A stretch of DNA of 64,000 bases from Claveliimonas bilis (GCF_030296775.1 NZ_AP027742.1:1054001-1118000), one strand, 5' to 3'. Shown: positions 37,300-46,455, counted from the first letter of the stretch. Made by a program: numbers and translations. The notes: a model not told the origin generated them from the sequence alone.

Positions 37300-38253
37300 T
37301 TACATCATTTCATATACAACACTGGAAGTGCGGATAATAAACTGTCTGGCAGTATATGCGTCAGACAGATTCTGTGACATGACGCACAGTACATAGGTGC
37401 CGCTGTCTGCATATACGATGGCGGCATCATTTTCCACATCAGAAAGCTCCCCGGTTTTATTTCCGGAGGAAACACCGGCAGGAAGACCAGAGGGGATTTT
37501 GCCGCGGCGTTCCTGCTGATTCATGTAATCCAGGATAGTGGAGGCTCCCTCCAGCTGGCCGGCATTCGCCATTTTGAGAAAGTTGCAGCAGTCTTTGACA
37601 GATGTATAATTGTCATCTATATCGTTGGGATGAAGCATCAGCCGTCCCATATGCGTATCAGAAAAGCCATGGGCGGCACAGTACTGATTTACCAGTGCCA
37701 TACCGTTCTGATCTACACCGTCTCCCAATCGGTTTACCAGTGTATTGCAGGATGTATTGTCGCTGACAGTGATCATAGATTTAATAAGGGTTTCTGTCTC
37801 ACCGCCGTAAGAATCATAGGCGGTGACTTTTTCATAATTCTCATATACACAGCCGGCGACATAGAGCTTGATCAGGCTGGCAGCCTGCATGGGACTGCTG
37901 TTTACTGAGGCCAGATCATTCTCATCCACTCGTCCTGTGCATATAGCGACGCTGCCTCCGGCATTGTATTCTGTATTGACCAGTTGTTCCAGCCGGCTTT
38001 GGATCTCAGACGCCTTGCTTGAGGAAGATGTCTCTGCCGGAGGCGGTGACGGTTCCTCCGGTTGCTGAGGCTTTTCTTCTTTTTTAAGCTCTTCCTCCGG
38101 TTCTGTTGGTTTCTCCGGGGTCTCGATCTTAATAGGATCAGCAGTTTTCTCTTTTTTGTCTGCAACTGCCTGGTTATACAGAATAAAGATACCGGCAGAG
38201 GTCCCGATGATTACAAGAAGGACGAGCAGCAGAATGATAACTTTCTTTTTCAT
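37300..38253 (-). CDS. Membrane-anchored class-A beta-lactamase-fold serine hydrolase
   Basis: A 317-residue protein: N-terminal TM helix (about 3-28), a Lys/Glu/Pro-rich linker (about 35-80), then a beta-lactamase2-type catalytic domain. All three motifs are present: SLIK (S-x-x-K), SDN (S-x-N) and KTG. It could be a penicillin-interacting hydrolase or cell-wall sensor rather than a true beta-lactamase. It is the last gene of the FHA-ABC-kinase operon, 3 bases after the kinase stop, so it probably works with the extracellular SH3 repeats of that kinase. Confidence 0.85.
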   Translation of the reverse strand: MKKKVIILLLVLLVIIGTSAGIFILYNQAVADKKEKTADPIKIETPEKPTEPEEELKKEEKPQQPEEPSPPPAETSSSSKASEIQSRLEQLVNTEYNAGGSVAICTGRVDENDLASVNSSPMQAASLIKLYVAGCVYENYEKVTAYDSYGGETETLIKSMITVSDNTSCNTLVNRLGDGVDQNGMALVNQYCAAHGFSDTHMGRLMLHPNDIDDNYTSVKDCCNFLKMANAGQLEGASTILDYMNQQERRGKIPSGLPAGVSSGNKTGELSDVENDAAIVYADSGTYVLCVMSQNLSDAYTARQFIIRTSSVVYEMM

Positions 38254-38256
38254 GCC

Positions 38257-40485
38257 TTATTTCCTCAAATATTCACTGTTTACATATCCGTACTGATTCA
38301 GACTTGGCACATATACATACCAGTAGGTTCCGGAGGAGGTGTCTACGACTTCCACCGGCTGTCCGTTGGCAATTTTGCCAATTTCATTGGAAGCATCGTA
38401 AGCAGTATCATTTCGCAGTGCCAGATAACCGGAAGAAACGCTTGCGTAATAGGTGGATCCGCTGCTGGAAGAAATCTTTCCTTGAGATGAGGAACGAAGG
38501 TAAGTGGCATTTGTATATCCATAGCTGCCCAAAGTTGGAGAATAGACATACCAGTATTCACCATCATTCCGAAGTGCATATACAGACTCCCCATTATACA
38601 TTTTTCCGATTTCATTGGATGCGTCATAGCTCTTGGCATTGCGGAGAGCCAGGTATCCTTTCTGCACATTTACATAGTATACACCCAGATTACTGGATGG
38701 CGGATTGCCGGGACCGAATACATCGCCGGTACTCTGTGCCTGGTTGGATGCAGCAGCATCTGTAGTTTCTTTTTCTTCCGCTGGTTCCTCGTCAGACAGT
38801 TTTGACTGGTCAACATAGCCGAATGTCTTGACTTCCGGAGCGTAAATATAAGCATAGGTATCTCCGGGCGTTGCCATCACTGTGATTTCATCGCCTCTCT
38901 CAAGAATGCCGATAGAAGTAGCATCCTCTTCTGTAGTGCTTAAGATGGTCAGCTGCTCGTCGCCGGATACATTTACATACTTTTCAATAGGTTCCATTGC
39001 AGCGTCCCGTTCGTTGGTCAGATAGTGATAATCCAGATATCCCGTAAGGTCTTCGGCCTCTACGTAAACTTTCCAGGAGTCATTTTCTGTTCGTTCCACT
39101 AAAGATACCTTTTCCCCATTATCTAATTTCGTCAGGATCTTGCTGTCCTCATCCTCAGTTTCCCGAAGTTTGAGTACTTCCTTACATCCGGTCACATAGT
39201 AATCTCCGAAGGTTTCTATTTCCTCACTGTCGTTGCCCACAACGTTCCAGATGATAAAGCCGGCTGCAGCGGCAACTGCGATACCGCCTACAATAGCGGG
39301 GATCAGGAATTTTTTCTTTTTGCGTTCAGGAGAAGCCTGCCTGTTGTTTGTATCGTCCGGATCATACATTCCCGGCTGGCCGTAACCGGTAGTAGACTGA
39401 GTATGGGTATAGGTCGGCTGCGTATGAGTGTAGGTCGGCTGAGTATAAGTAGGGTTATTCTGCGAAAAATATGTCTGATCAGCAAACATGGTGGCGTCAG
39501 AATCTTCCGCTTCATTTCCGGTTGTCTCAGGGGTACTGCCCTGCATAAGTCGAAGCAATTCATCCATGCTCTGGCAGCGATCCTTCGCATGCAAAGCCAA
39601 GCCGCACATGATGGCATTTTCAAATTCAGGAGAAATCCTTACTCCCAACTCGGATGGACGCTTCAGACTGTCATAGGCCATACGATCAATGGCATCAGCC
39701 GGAGTCGTTCCTGTAATGCATTTATATATGGTGGCGCACAATCCGTAGACATCTGTCCAGGGGCCCTGATTTCCGGTGCTGGTATACTGTTCCTCCGGTG
39801 TATAGCCTCTCTTGACGGTACTGGTAAGCTCCTGATCCTGCTGCATAAAGTAACGGGCGGAACCAAAGTCCATTAGTTTGCAGATGCCTTGATTCAGGTA
39901 CATGATATTGTCCGGGCTGATATCCCGATGAATGACGCCCAGCTTATGTATTTTTGACAATGCTTCTGCAAGCGGAAGCATGAGTACCCGTACTTTTTCA
40001 GCGTCCATGGGACCGCACTCTTTGATATGGGCAGCCAGCGTCTTTCCCTCAAGATATTCCATTATAATGTAGGCTGTCTCGTTTTCTTCAAAAAAATCCT
40101 TTACATTTACAATACCAGGTTCTGATGAAAACTGCGCAATATTTCTTGCCTCAGCAAGAAACCGATCCCTGCCTTTTCGGATAAAATCTCTCTGCTCTTC
40201 AGTAGAGATCGTTAAGTTACTGGAAACTTCATTATTTCTATTAATGCGTCCAACAGGATAAAATTCCTTAATTGCAACCTTGGTTTCCAATACGGTATCA
40301 CACCCGATGTAGGTGATTCCGAATCCTCCTTCACCAATTACATTTCCAACCAGGTATTTTCCATTCAGTATCGTTCCCGGCTTCAGCTGATGAGGCACAG
40401 TCTCTGGAATTTTTTTGCCTACACAGTCTGCACAGAGCGTACCTGTAGTAATTTCACGCATACAATTCAAACAATACTTTTTCAT
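38257..40485 (-). CDS. Membrane Ser/Thr protein kinase with extracellular SH3-like repeats
   Basis: A 742-residue PknB-like kinase. Order: N-terminal zinc-ribbon-like CLNCMREITTGTLCADC, kinase domain (about 38-310) with GEGGFGITYIG, AIKEFYP (Lys), VIHRDISPDNIMYL (catalytic loop) and KLMDFGSARYF (DFG), a Thr/Pro/Gln/Tyr-rich linker, one TM helix (about 388-410), then four SH3b-like repeats (about 420-490, 495-565, 600-665, 675-742). The last two are near-duplicates (YLALRN...YDASNEIGK). The extracellular repeats probably sense the wall. It overlaps the FHA-ABC gene by 4 bases; FHA domains bind phosphothreonine, so the neighbour is a likely substrate or reader. Confidence 0.93.
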   Translation of the reverse strand: MKKYCLNCMREITTGTLCADCVGKKIPETVPHQLKPGTILNGKYLVGNVIGEGGFGITYIGCDTVLETKVAIKEFYPVGRINRNNEVSSNLTISTEEQRDFIRKGRDRFLAEARNIAQFSSEPGIVNVKDFFEENETAYIIMEYLEGKTLAAHIKECGPMDAEKVRVLMLPLAEALSKIHKLGVIHRDISPDNIMYLNQGICKLMDFGSARYFMQQDQELTSTVKRGYTPEEQYTSTGNQGPWTDVYGLCATIYKCITGTTPADAIDRMAYDSLKRPSELGVRISPEFENAIMCGLALHAKDRCQSMDELLRLMQGSTPETTGNEAEDSDATMFADQTYFSQNNPTYTQPTYTHTQPTYTHTQSTTGYGQPGMYDPDDTNNRQASPERKKKKFLIPAIVGGIAVAAAAGFIIWNVVGNDSEEIETFGDYYVTGCKEVLKLRETEDEDSKILTKLDNGEKVSLVERTENDSWKVYVEAEDLTGYLDYHYLTNERDAAMEPIEKYVNVSGDEQLTILSTTEEDATSIGILERGDEITVMATPGDTYAYIYAPEVKTFGYVDQSKLSDEEPAEEKETTDAAASNQAQSTGDVFGPGNPPSSNLGVYYVNVQKGYLALRNAKSYDASNEIGKMYNGESVYALRNDGEYWYVYSPTLGSYGYTNATYLRSSSQGKISSSSGSTYYASVSSGYLALRNDTAYDASNEIGKIANGQPVEVVDTSSGTYWYVYVPSLNQYGYVNSEYLRK

Positions 40486-42044
40486 CTTTTGTTCCTCCCT
40501 CGTTTCTTAGGCTGTAATGTATATTTTTGAATGTAATAGTCTGCTCTTCCTTTGCCACCTTCATAAGTGGGATTGATTTCCAACATAATATCCTGAAGAC
40601 GCTTTACCTGGAAAAACTCCAGCGCCTCCGGGACCGTTCCATAGAAAGCCATTTGACCGCACTGTTCTTTTGTGCTTTTGGCGATGACAAGTACTTTTGT
40701 AAACAGGCTTTCCCCTGTTACACTGTTGACGGCGTCGTCCGGTTCATGGGAAATTACCATGACGATCTTCCCGTTATCAGCGATCTCCTTTAAAATTTCC
40801 ATCTGCTGCATGCGGGATGCTGCATCCAGTCCGGAGTCAGGCTCATCACAGATAAATACTTTCTGGAAGCCGATAAGCTGTGCGGCTACCGATACTTTCT
40901 TTTTCTGTCCGCCGCTTAGCTGGCTGATGAGGTGTTCACTTAGGTTTTGGACACCGACCTTTTCCATAGTATCCTGCACGCGCCTAAGCTTGTCCTGATG
41001 AGAATAATCCTGCTTGGGTAATTTGATTTCCGCTACATCCATCAGGGTTTCCCTTACTTTGTCATTCAGACGGAGATTTAAAAACTGAGGCACCAGACCG
41101 ATTTTTGTTTTCATATATTTAAAATTTCGATATAGGTTCTGACCGTCCAGCAAGATTTCTCCGTCTGCCTTTTTTTCTCCGAGAATCGTATTGATCAGCG
41201 TTGTTTTACCGGCACCGGATCCGCCAAGGATAAGGACAAAGTCTGTATTTTCCGCTTCAAACTCAATATCCTTGATGAGGGTCTTTCGCCCGAAATTCAC
41301 CGCCATTTTCCGGATGTTCACAGAGAGCTGGCCTTCTTCTTTAGTGAAGATATTGTAAATGATCGTGTCGGCCCACAAAATGAGAATGGTATTACCGATC
41401 CGAACAACATCGTGCTCATACAGAAGCTGGCTTTTTTCTATTTCTCTGCCGTTGACCCGCACGCCGTTTTGACTGTGGATATCCTCGATCCAGCATTGAC
41501 CGTTTTCCTTCCGGATTACAGCGTGGGTACGTGAGATCAGAAGATCATCCAGAACAATGGTATTTTTTTCATCCCGTCCGATCCGAATCTCTGCCAGTCC
41601 CTTTATAGATCGTACGGTCCATCTGGAGCCCAGGGTATAGCTCCATGTAAAAATCATAAGAACTGCTTCCGGATGAGGATCATCCAGCCGGGAATGGTCA
41701 ATTCTTAGAACGTCTCCTTCCTGGAGCTTATATGGGGCAGATGTTCCACCATCCTGTGAGGTCAGTTTGTTCCCGTTTATATAAGTGCCGTTCACACTGT
41801 TATTGTCAATGTAGTAGTAGTCCTGATATACATCACTGTAAACAAATTCACCGTGCCGGCGTCCTGTGATCCTGGACTGTACACGAATATCACAGTTTGA
41901 TTTGTCGTAATCTCTTCCGAGAGTCATATTGCCCTGTAAAGGTACCACTACCGGTCGGTTTCTCATGTCTAAAATAATCAGCGTCGCGGTTTTTCCTCTC
42001 TGTTCCTCCGGGACAAAGGCAATTGTTCTTTCGCTGTCCATCAT
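40482..42044 (-). CDS. FHA-FHA-ABC ATPase
   Basis: A 520-residue cytosolic protein. FHA domain 1 spans about 30-115 (TLGRDYDKSNCDIRV, ITGRRHGEFVY), FHA domain 2 about 135-225 (EIRIGRDEKNTIVL, LISRTHAVIRK, SQNGVRVNG), and an ABCG-like nucleotide-binding domain about 240-500 (Walker A GGSGAGKTTLIN, signature QLSGGQKKKVSVAAQL, Walker B VFICDEPDSGLDA). The cognate ABC-2 permease is the separate upstream gene. Phosphopeptide binding by the FHA domains probably links transport to the adjacent kinase. Confidence 0.92.
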   Translation of the reverse strand: MMDSERTIAFVPEEQRGKTATLIILDMRNRPVVVPLQGNMTLGRDYDKSNCDIRVQSRITGRRHGEFVYSDVYQDYYYIDNNSVNGTYINGNKLTSQDGGTSAPYKLQEGDVLRIDHSRLDDPHPEAVLMIFTWSYTLGSRWTVRSIKGLAEIRIGRDEKNTIVLDDLLISRTHAVIRKENGQCWIEDIHSQNGVRVNGREIEKSQLLYEHDVVRIGNTILILWADTIIYNIFTKEEGQLSVNIRKMAVNFGRKTLIKDIEFEAENTDFVLILGGSGAGKTTLINTILGEKKADGEILLDGQNLYRNFKYMKTKIGLVPQFLNLRLNDKVRETLMDVAEIKLPKQDYSHQDKLRRVQDTMEKVGVQNLSEHLISQLSGGQKKKVSVAAQLIGFQKVFICDEPDSGLDAASRMQQMEILKEIADNGKIVMVISHEPDDAVNSVTGESLFTKVLVIAKSTKEQCGQMAFYGTVPEALEFFQVKRLQDIMLEINPTYEGGKGRADYYIQKYTLQPKKRGRNKR

Positions 42045-42092
42045 GTATTTTCTCCCATTCTCTTATGTATTGCTATTTTTTATATAAAGATA

Positions 42093-42977
42093 TTAAGAAT
42101 CTCTGTTTTTAATTTTCAGACTCAGTATGCTGATCACAGCAAAGCACAGGATCAATCCGATGCACCATCCCCAGGCAGTGAGAAGGTTGCTGGCTACACA
42201 ATCATAGCAGGCTTCTGTTTCCAGACGTTCTACCATGGGATAGGCTTCACTGATCTTCAGAGGATATTTTGCGTTATTCAGGTCTGCAATACTTCCAAAA
42301 GCGGACATTCCCCATTTACTGAAGGTAATGTACGCAATTTTTTCACTGGTGCCGCTTAATTCAAACAGTACACCGCTCATGATCAGCTGCAGGATCAGTA
42401 CAAAAGGCATGATCGTCATAGCGGTGGTAGGATTGCCGGCGATAGAAGATAACATAATACCCATAACAGCAGACCCAAAAGTCAGCAGAAAAATGGTAAT
42501 AAAATATTCCACATAGGCACTGGTAATAATTCCGTCGGAATTAAAGTCGATAAACACATTGCACACGGCAAAAATCACCACACTCTGCACCAGACAGAGA
42601 AGCATCTGCCAGAAAATATTGGCAGAAATATATGCAGAAAGTTTCATTCCCTGGCGGTACTCGGCGCGGATGATTTCGTGTTCTTTACAGATTGATTGAA
42701 CGGAATTGAAGATTCCGATCCAGATGCAGGCTGAGGCGATCGTGAAAAATCCGGATTTGGTGCTTTCATAGGTAGTAAACATATCGTCGCCTACGATAGC
42801 AGCAACCAAAGTCGCGATAATTACAGCAAAGATCATGAATTTCCATACCCGCTCCCGGAAGGCAATCCTTGCGATTTTTTTAAAATAGATGGATGTCTGT
42901 TTGGTCGAAAACATTTTCTGTAAATTCCCCCTCCAATTAAAGCTGCTCCTATATATTGCCATGGAGCGCACAAACAT
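42093..42977 (-). CDS. ABC-2 type permease of the FHA-ABC system
   Basis: A 294-residue membrane protein with about six helices (visible at about 48-70, 80-100, 125-150, 160-182, 185-210 and 265-288) and a cytoplasmic start (FKKIARIAFRERVWKFM), like the membrane half of ABCG-type transporters. It lies 48 bases before the FHA-ABC gene and heads the four-gene operon. The first ATG (42977) has no strong RBS; an ATG at 42914 preceded by GGAGGGGG is an alternative giving 273 residues. A TATAAT on the minus strand (about 42984-42989) lies just upstream. Transported substrate unknown. Confidence 0.82.
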   Translation of the reverse strand: MFVRSMAIYRSSFNWRGNLQKMFSTKQTSIYFKKIARIAFRERVWKFMIFAVIIATLVAAIVGDDMFTTYESTKSGFFTIASACIWIGIFNSVQSICKEHEIIRAEYRQGMKLSAYISANIFWQMLLCLVQSVVIFAVCNVFIDFNSDGIITSAYVEYFITIFLLTFGSAVMGIMLSSIAGNPTTAMTIMPFVLILQLIMSGVLFELSGTSEKIAYITFSKWGMSAFGSIADLNNAKYPLKISEAYPMVERLETEACYDCVASNLLTAWGWCIGLILCFAVISILSLKIKNRDS

Positions 42978-42997
42978 TTATTCTATTATATCACTTT

Positions 42998-44697
42998 GCT
43001 AAATTGAAATTTTAAATTCCGGTGAAGAGGTAAATTCCACCATACTTTATTTTTCGCGGATTTTACAGGGGATTTTTAAGCAAAATCTCCAGTTTTCTGT
43101 TATAATTAGCTAAACTCATCGAAAAATACTTGATTTCTGGGCATGGGAAACGGACCGCTGGAATACGGTGTGCGGGACTGAATTCCACCGGCCACATCTA
43201 AAAAATGTGAAACGTTTACTTCCAGTCTGACAGCAGATTTCGATCAGTTGATTAGTGATTAAAGCGGATCAGCTTAGGCGTCAGATTTACCTCATCCGGG
43301 GCAATCGGTCTAAGCTGAAATGCGTTTAAGACCTCTTCTCCAAGTGCTTCCAACGCGACGCTGTATGGCGTCCTCCCACCCAGGCTTTCCCTCGGTGTGG
43401 AATTGATATGGTTCACAATCAGGTTTACGTCCCATTGTGTAAGGAATTCAAAACTGGTTCCTTTTGGGAGGATCATCCGCAGCATCGTGTGTGCTTGTTC
43501 CAATCCGCCCTTCTGCCCACTCTGCATCGGGTCACAGTAATAAATGCTGGAACGCTGTATTCCGTTTACGCCGGTTTCCAAAGCATCCGGATCACCAAAT
43601 TCAGAGCCCCGGTCCGTGAGGATATATTCAAACACGGAAGTAAATTCATAGGTTCCCATACGCTTTTCCAGACGGTCAAAAACAAGACGGACAGCGCCTT
43701 TGGTGCAGCGGTTCATCAGAAAAGCAAGGAAGAGTTTTTCTTTGGTGAAAAACATGGTCAGCAAGGTCTTTTTTGATTCCCTGGAAGAATGGACAGTATC
43801 CATCTGGACATAGCCTGTAAGGGCAAGGGAACAGAAGTCATGATATAATCGGTTGCTAAAGACTGCTCTGTCCGTGATCTGTGTTTTATGGCACCTTCTT
43901 GGTTTGAAATGAACTTTCCGTTTCAGATCTATGTTCCTTGCCGTAAAGAGTCCCTGGTCAAGATACGAATACAGGGTACGGACGGACATATCCAGCTCCG
44001 GATGGTTTGTCAGGATATGATAGGGAGACTGTCCCTGTTCGATCAGAGGGGAAATGATCTGATCCTTTTTGTGAAGCTCCCGTTTGGTCATGTTAATACC
44101 TGTTCTAGAATCCCGGAGTTTTTCCCGGTATTTCCTGTCAGCGAACCTGGCGTTATAAGAGTATTTGTGGGCAAGCGTGCAGTGATTGATTTTTTTCGTA
44201 CAGCCGTTGCAGACATAGGGAGCCCGGTCAAGCCTTACGCAATGCTCTTTTTCAAAGTTTCTGCAGGTTTGGTTGCAGGTAGGACAGGATGCGCATTTGA
44301 TTCCGCACAGGACAATCTTTCCACAGGCGTTCGTTTTCTTACAGTGATAGCGGTGAATACAGAAGTTTTTGGCATTATAGAAAGTCCCTTTGTGATACCA
44401 GTCTGAGAGACGGTGAGCCCTGACTTCTTTAGAGATTGTAGTAGGATCCTTACACAGGAACCTGGCAATATCCTTAAAGGAAGTGCCCTTATTTAGTTCG
44501 TTTTCGATATAGATACGGTTTTCAAGGGTAAGATGTTTTTGGTTACCAGGAATATATTTACTCATGATGAGCCTCCTTCTACTGCTGTCAGAAGGAGAGA
44601 TAACCATACCATGGATGTATGAAAGAGTAAATATCAACTGTGCAGAAGTAAACGCTACTACCCGTAGGAGAGGTGGAATTTAAAATTTCATTTTTGG
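42998..44697 (-). mobile_element. IS30-family insertion, about 1.7 kb, with possible nested ends
   Basis: An outer inverted repeat (42998-43020 against 44675-44697, 20 of 23 positions match) is directly flanked by a 13-bp direct repeat ATTATATCACTTT (42985-42997 and 44698-44710). A second, inner pair shares CGTTTACTTC (about 43211-43220 and the complement at about 44645-44655) and lies closer to the transposase, where IS30 ends might be expected. The true IS ends may be the inner pair, with the IS sitting inside a smaller element that supplied the outer repeats. The 13-bp duplication is long for IS30 elements. Confidence 0.7.
43252..44565 (-). CDS. IS30-family transposase
   Basis: A 437-residue DDE transposase. 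The N-terminal HTH region (LTLENRIYIENELNKGTSFKDIA) is followed by a cysteine-rich section (about 80-150), then the catalytic core with VQMDTVHSS (D), LTDRGSEFGDPD (D) and QSGQKGGLEQAHTMLR (E). The ATG at 44565 follows AGAAGGAGGCTCATC; the longer frame up to 44637 lacks an RBS. The gene looks intact. Confidence 0.93.
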   Translation of the reverse strand: MSKYIPGNQKHLTLENRIYIENELNKGTSFKDIARFLCKDPTTISKEVRAHRLSDWYHKGTFYNAKNFCIHRYHCKKTNACGKIVLCGIKCASCPTCNQTCRNFEKEHCVRLDRAPYVCNGCTKKINHCTLAHKYSYNARFADRKYREKLRDSRTGINMTKRELHKKDQIISPLIEQGQSPYHILTNHPELDMSVRTLYSYLDQGLFTARNIDLKRKVHFKPRRCHKTQITDRAVFSNRLYHDFCSLALTGYVQMDTVHSSRESKKTLLTMFFTKEKLFLAFLMNRCTKGAVRLVFDRLEKRMGTYEFTSVFEYILTDRGSEFGDPDALETGVNGIQRSSIYYCDPMQSGQKGGLEQAHTMLRMILPKGTSFEFLTQWDVNLIVNHINSTPRESLGGRTPYSVALEALGEEVLNAFQLRPIAPDEVNLTPKLIRFNH

Positions 44698-44787
44698 ATT
44701 ATATCACTTTTATTTATTGAGAGGGAACTATTTGAGAATAATTATGATATAATTTTTTATGAAAAATGGCACGAAGGGAAGGTCAGA

Positions 44788-45438
44788 ATGAATATTATTA
44801 AAATAATGGAACAGAGGCACAGTGTACGTCAGTATGAAGATAAAAAAATCGAAGCCAAAAAGAGAAACATTCTGCTGAAAGAGATTGAAGCGGTCAATAA
44901 AGAAAGCGGGCTTCATATACAGATCTTTTTTGATGAACCGAAATGTTTTGATTCCATGATGGCACACTACGGTAAATTTGCAGGAGTGCATAATTATATC
45001 GCACTTGTAGGGCCTAAAGGAGCCGATCTTGACGAAAAGAGCGGTTACTATGGAGAAAAACTGGTTCTTCTTGCACAGTCTCTGGGATTAAATACCTGCT
45101 GGGTGGCAATGACCCATGGTAAAAGCGCCGCTGAAATTGGAAGAGGAGAGAAACAGGTATGCCTGATATCATTAGGTTATGGAAAAAATCAGGGCGCTCC
45201 ACATAAAAACAGGTTGCTTTCAGATGTAACAAAGGTAAGTGGAGCAGCGCCTGACTGGTTTAAAAAAGGAATGGACGCTGTTATGCTCGCTCCTACTGCA
45301 ATGAATCAGCAGAAATTCCTTTTTGAGCTAAATGGAGATAAAGTATCCGCAAAGGTATCCGGTTTTGGGTTTTATACAAAGATTGATCTTGGAATTGTCA
45401 AATACCATTTTGAAGCAGCAACCGGAAAAAATCTTTGA
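44788..45438 (+). CDS. Nitroreductase-family protein
   Basis: A 216-residue FMN-dependent oxidoreductase-fold protein. It begins NIIKIMEQRHSVRQYEDKKI (FMN phosphate-binding RHSVRxY), has the central YYGEKLVLLAQSLGLNTCWV helix and a late LAPTAMNQQKFLF segment, as in the TM1586-like subgroup. The substrate is unknown. A minus-10 TATAAT at about 44750 lies just upstream. The SirTM-like gene follows 31 bases later, so the two may be co-transcribed. Confidence 0.87.
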   Translation: MNIIKIMEQRHSVRQYEDKKIEAKKRNILLKEIEAVNKESGLHIQIFFDEPKCFDSMMAHYGKFAGVHNYIALVGPKGADLDEKSGYYGEKLVLLAQSLGLNTCWVAMTHGKSAAEIGRGEKQVCLISLGYGKNQGAPHKNRLLSDVTKVSGAAPDWFKKGMDAVMLAPTAMNQQKFLFELNGDKVSAKVSGFGFYTKIDLGIVKYHFEAATGKNL

Positions 45439-45469
45439 TGATCAGCATAAAGTTTTGAGGTGATATTTA

Positions 45470-46339
45470 ATGTTTTTAAGGAGACCGATCTCAACATTTA
45501 CAGGAGATTACTTGGAAAAAATTGAAAAGTTAAAACAGGAAATCGAAACAGCCGATGCCATTGTGATCGGTGCAGGTGCAGGGCTGTCCGCTTCTGCAGG
45601 AATGTCCTACAGCGGGGAGAGGTTTGAGAAGAACTTTGCGGATTTTCAAGAAAAGTATGGAATACAGGATATGTATTCCGGCGGATTTTATCCATATGAT
45701 ACCCTGGAGGAATACTGGGCCTGGTGGAGCCGTCATATTCTGATCAACCGCTATGAAGTCGGCGTGGGAAAGCCTTACCGCGATCTGCTGGAACTGGTAA
45801 AGAAGAAAGATTATTTTGTCCTTACAACAAATGTAGACCATCAGTTTCAGATGGCCGGGTTTGATAAAGAACGGTTATTTTACACCCAAGGAGATTATGG
45901 TTTGTGGCAATGCTCTAAGCCTTGTCATCAGAAGACCTATGACAACGAGAAAACGGTGCGGCAGATGGTTTTACAGCAAAAGGAAATGAAAATCCCTACG
46001 GAATTGATCCCCAAATGCCCGGTATGCGGTGCTCCTATGACAATGAACCTGCGGGTGGATGGGACTTTTGTGGAAGATGAAGGATGGCATGCGGCAGCAG
46101 GCTGTTATAACGAGTTTATTCGTCAGCACAAAGGGGAGAAAGTACTGTTTTTGGAACTTGGGGTGGGCGCTAACACTCCGGTGATCATTAAGTATCCCTT
46201 CTGGAGGATGACAGTGGAAAATCCGAAAGCTGTCTATGCCTGCGTAAACTATGGGGAAGCTTTCTGCCCAGGAGAAATCGAGGAGCGATCTATTTGTCTG
46301 AATATGGATATACAAAAATTCCTGGAAGATATTTTATAG
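45470..46339 (+). CDS. Class M-like sirtuin (SirTM), probable protein ADP-ribosyltransferase
   Basis: A 289-residue Sir2-family protein. The NAD loop is VIGAGAGLSASAGMSYSG. Then come DMYSGGFYP, TTNVDHQFQMAGF (NAD-ribose region), and FYTQGDYGLWQCSKPC, where classical deacetylases have HG with the catalytic His. Here that position is Gln. A Zn site is formed by QCSKPC and CPVCG. This Gln replacement and the MYSGGFYP block are features of SirTM enzymes, which ADP-ribosylate lipoylated GcvH-L and usually sit beside a macrodomain protein, LplA and GcvH-L. None of these partners is visible nearby. RBS GAGGTGATATTTA. Confidence 0.82.
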   Translation: MFLRRPISTFTGDYLEKIEKLKQEIETADAIVIGAGAGLSASAGMSYSGERFEKNFADFQEKYGIQDMYSGGFYPYDTLEEYWAWWSRHILINRYEVGVGKPYRDLLELVKKKDYFVLTTNVDHQFQMAGFDKERLFYTQGDYGLWQCSKPCHQKTYDNEKTVRQMVLQQKEMKIPTELIPKCPVCGAPMTMNLRVDGTFVEDEGWHAAAGCYNEFIRQHKGEKVLFLELGVGANTPVIIKYPFWRMTVENPKAVYACVNYGEAFCPGEIEERSICLNMDIQKFLEDIL

Positions 46340-46347
46340 AAGTTTGG

Positions 46348-46412
46348 TTAGCGTCGGTGTACAAGGGGCAACACGGCTTGGAGCGTATTGTCCCCTTGTA
46401 CACCGACGCTAA
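46348..46412. repeat. 21-bp perfect inverted repeat without a T-run
   Basis: The arms at 46348-46368 and 46392-46412 are perfectly complementary (each contains GCGTCGGTGTACAAGGGG or its complement) around a 23-base loop. It starts 9 bases after the sirtuin stop. Neither strand has a following T-run, so it is not a standard intrinsic terminator. It could be a protein-bound 3' stem, a small mobile hairpin or a recombination site. Confidence 0.85.
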
Positions 46413-46429
46413 AAAGGTTATTGAATAAA

Positions 46430-46450
46430 AACGAACATTCGATTATAATA
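46430..46450 (+). promoter_or_regulatory. TetR promoter and operator box, first copy
   Basis: AACGAACATTCGATTATAA, containing CGAACATTCG (4-bp inverted arms), overlaps a TATAAT at 46444-46449. The same box recurs at 47072-47090 before the next gene. The -10 ends 6 bases before the ATG at 46456, which would make the mRNA almost leaderless. Confidence 0.65.
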
Positions 46451-46455
46451 TAGCC

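Noticed and set aside
46348-46412. Intrinsic terminator of the sirtuin gene
   Set aside because: There is no T-run on either strand; kept as an unexplained inverted repeat.
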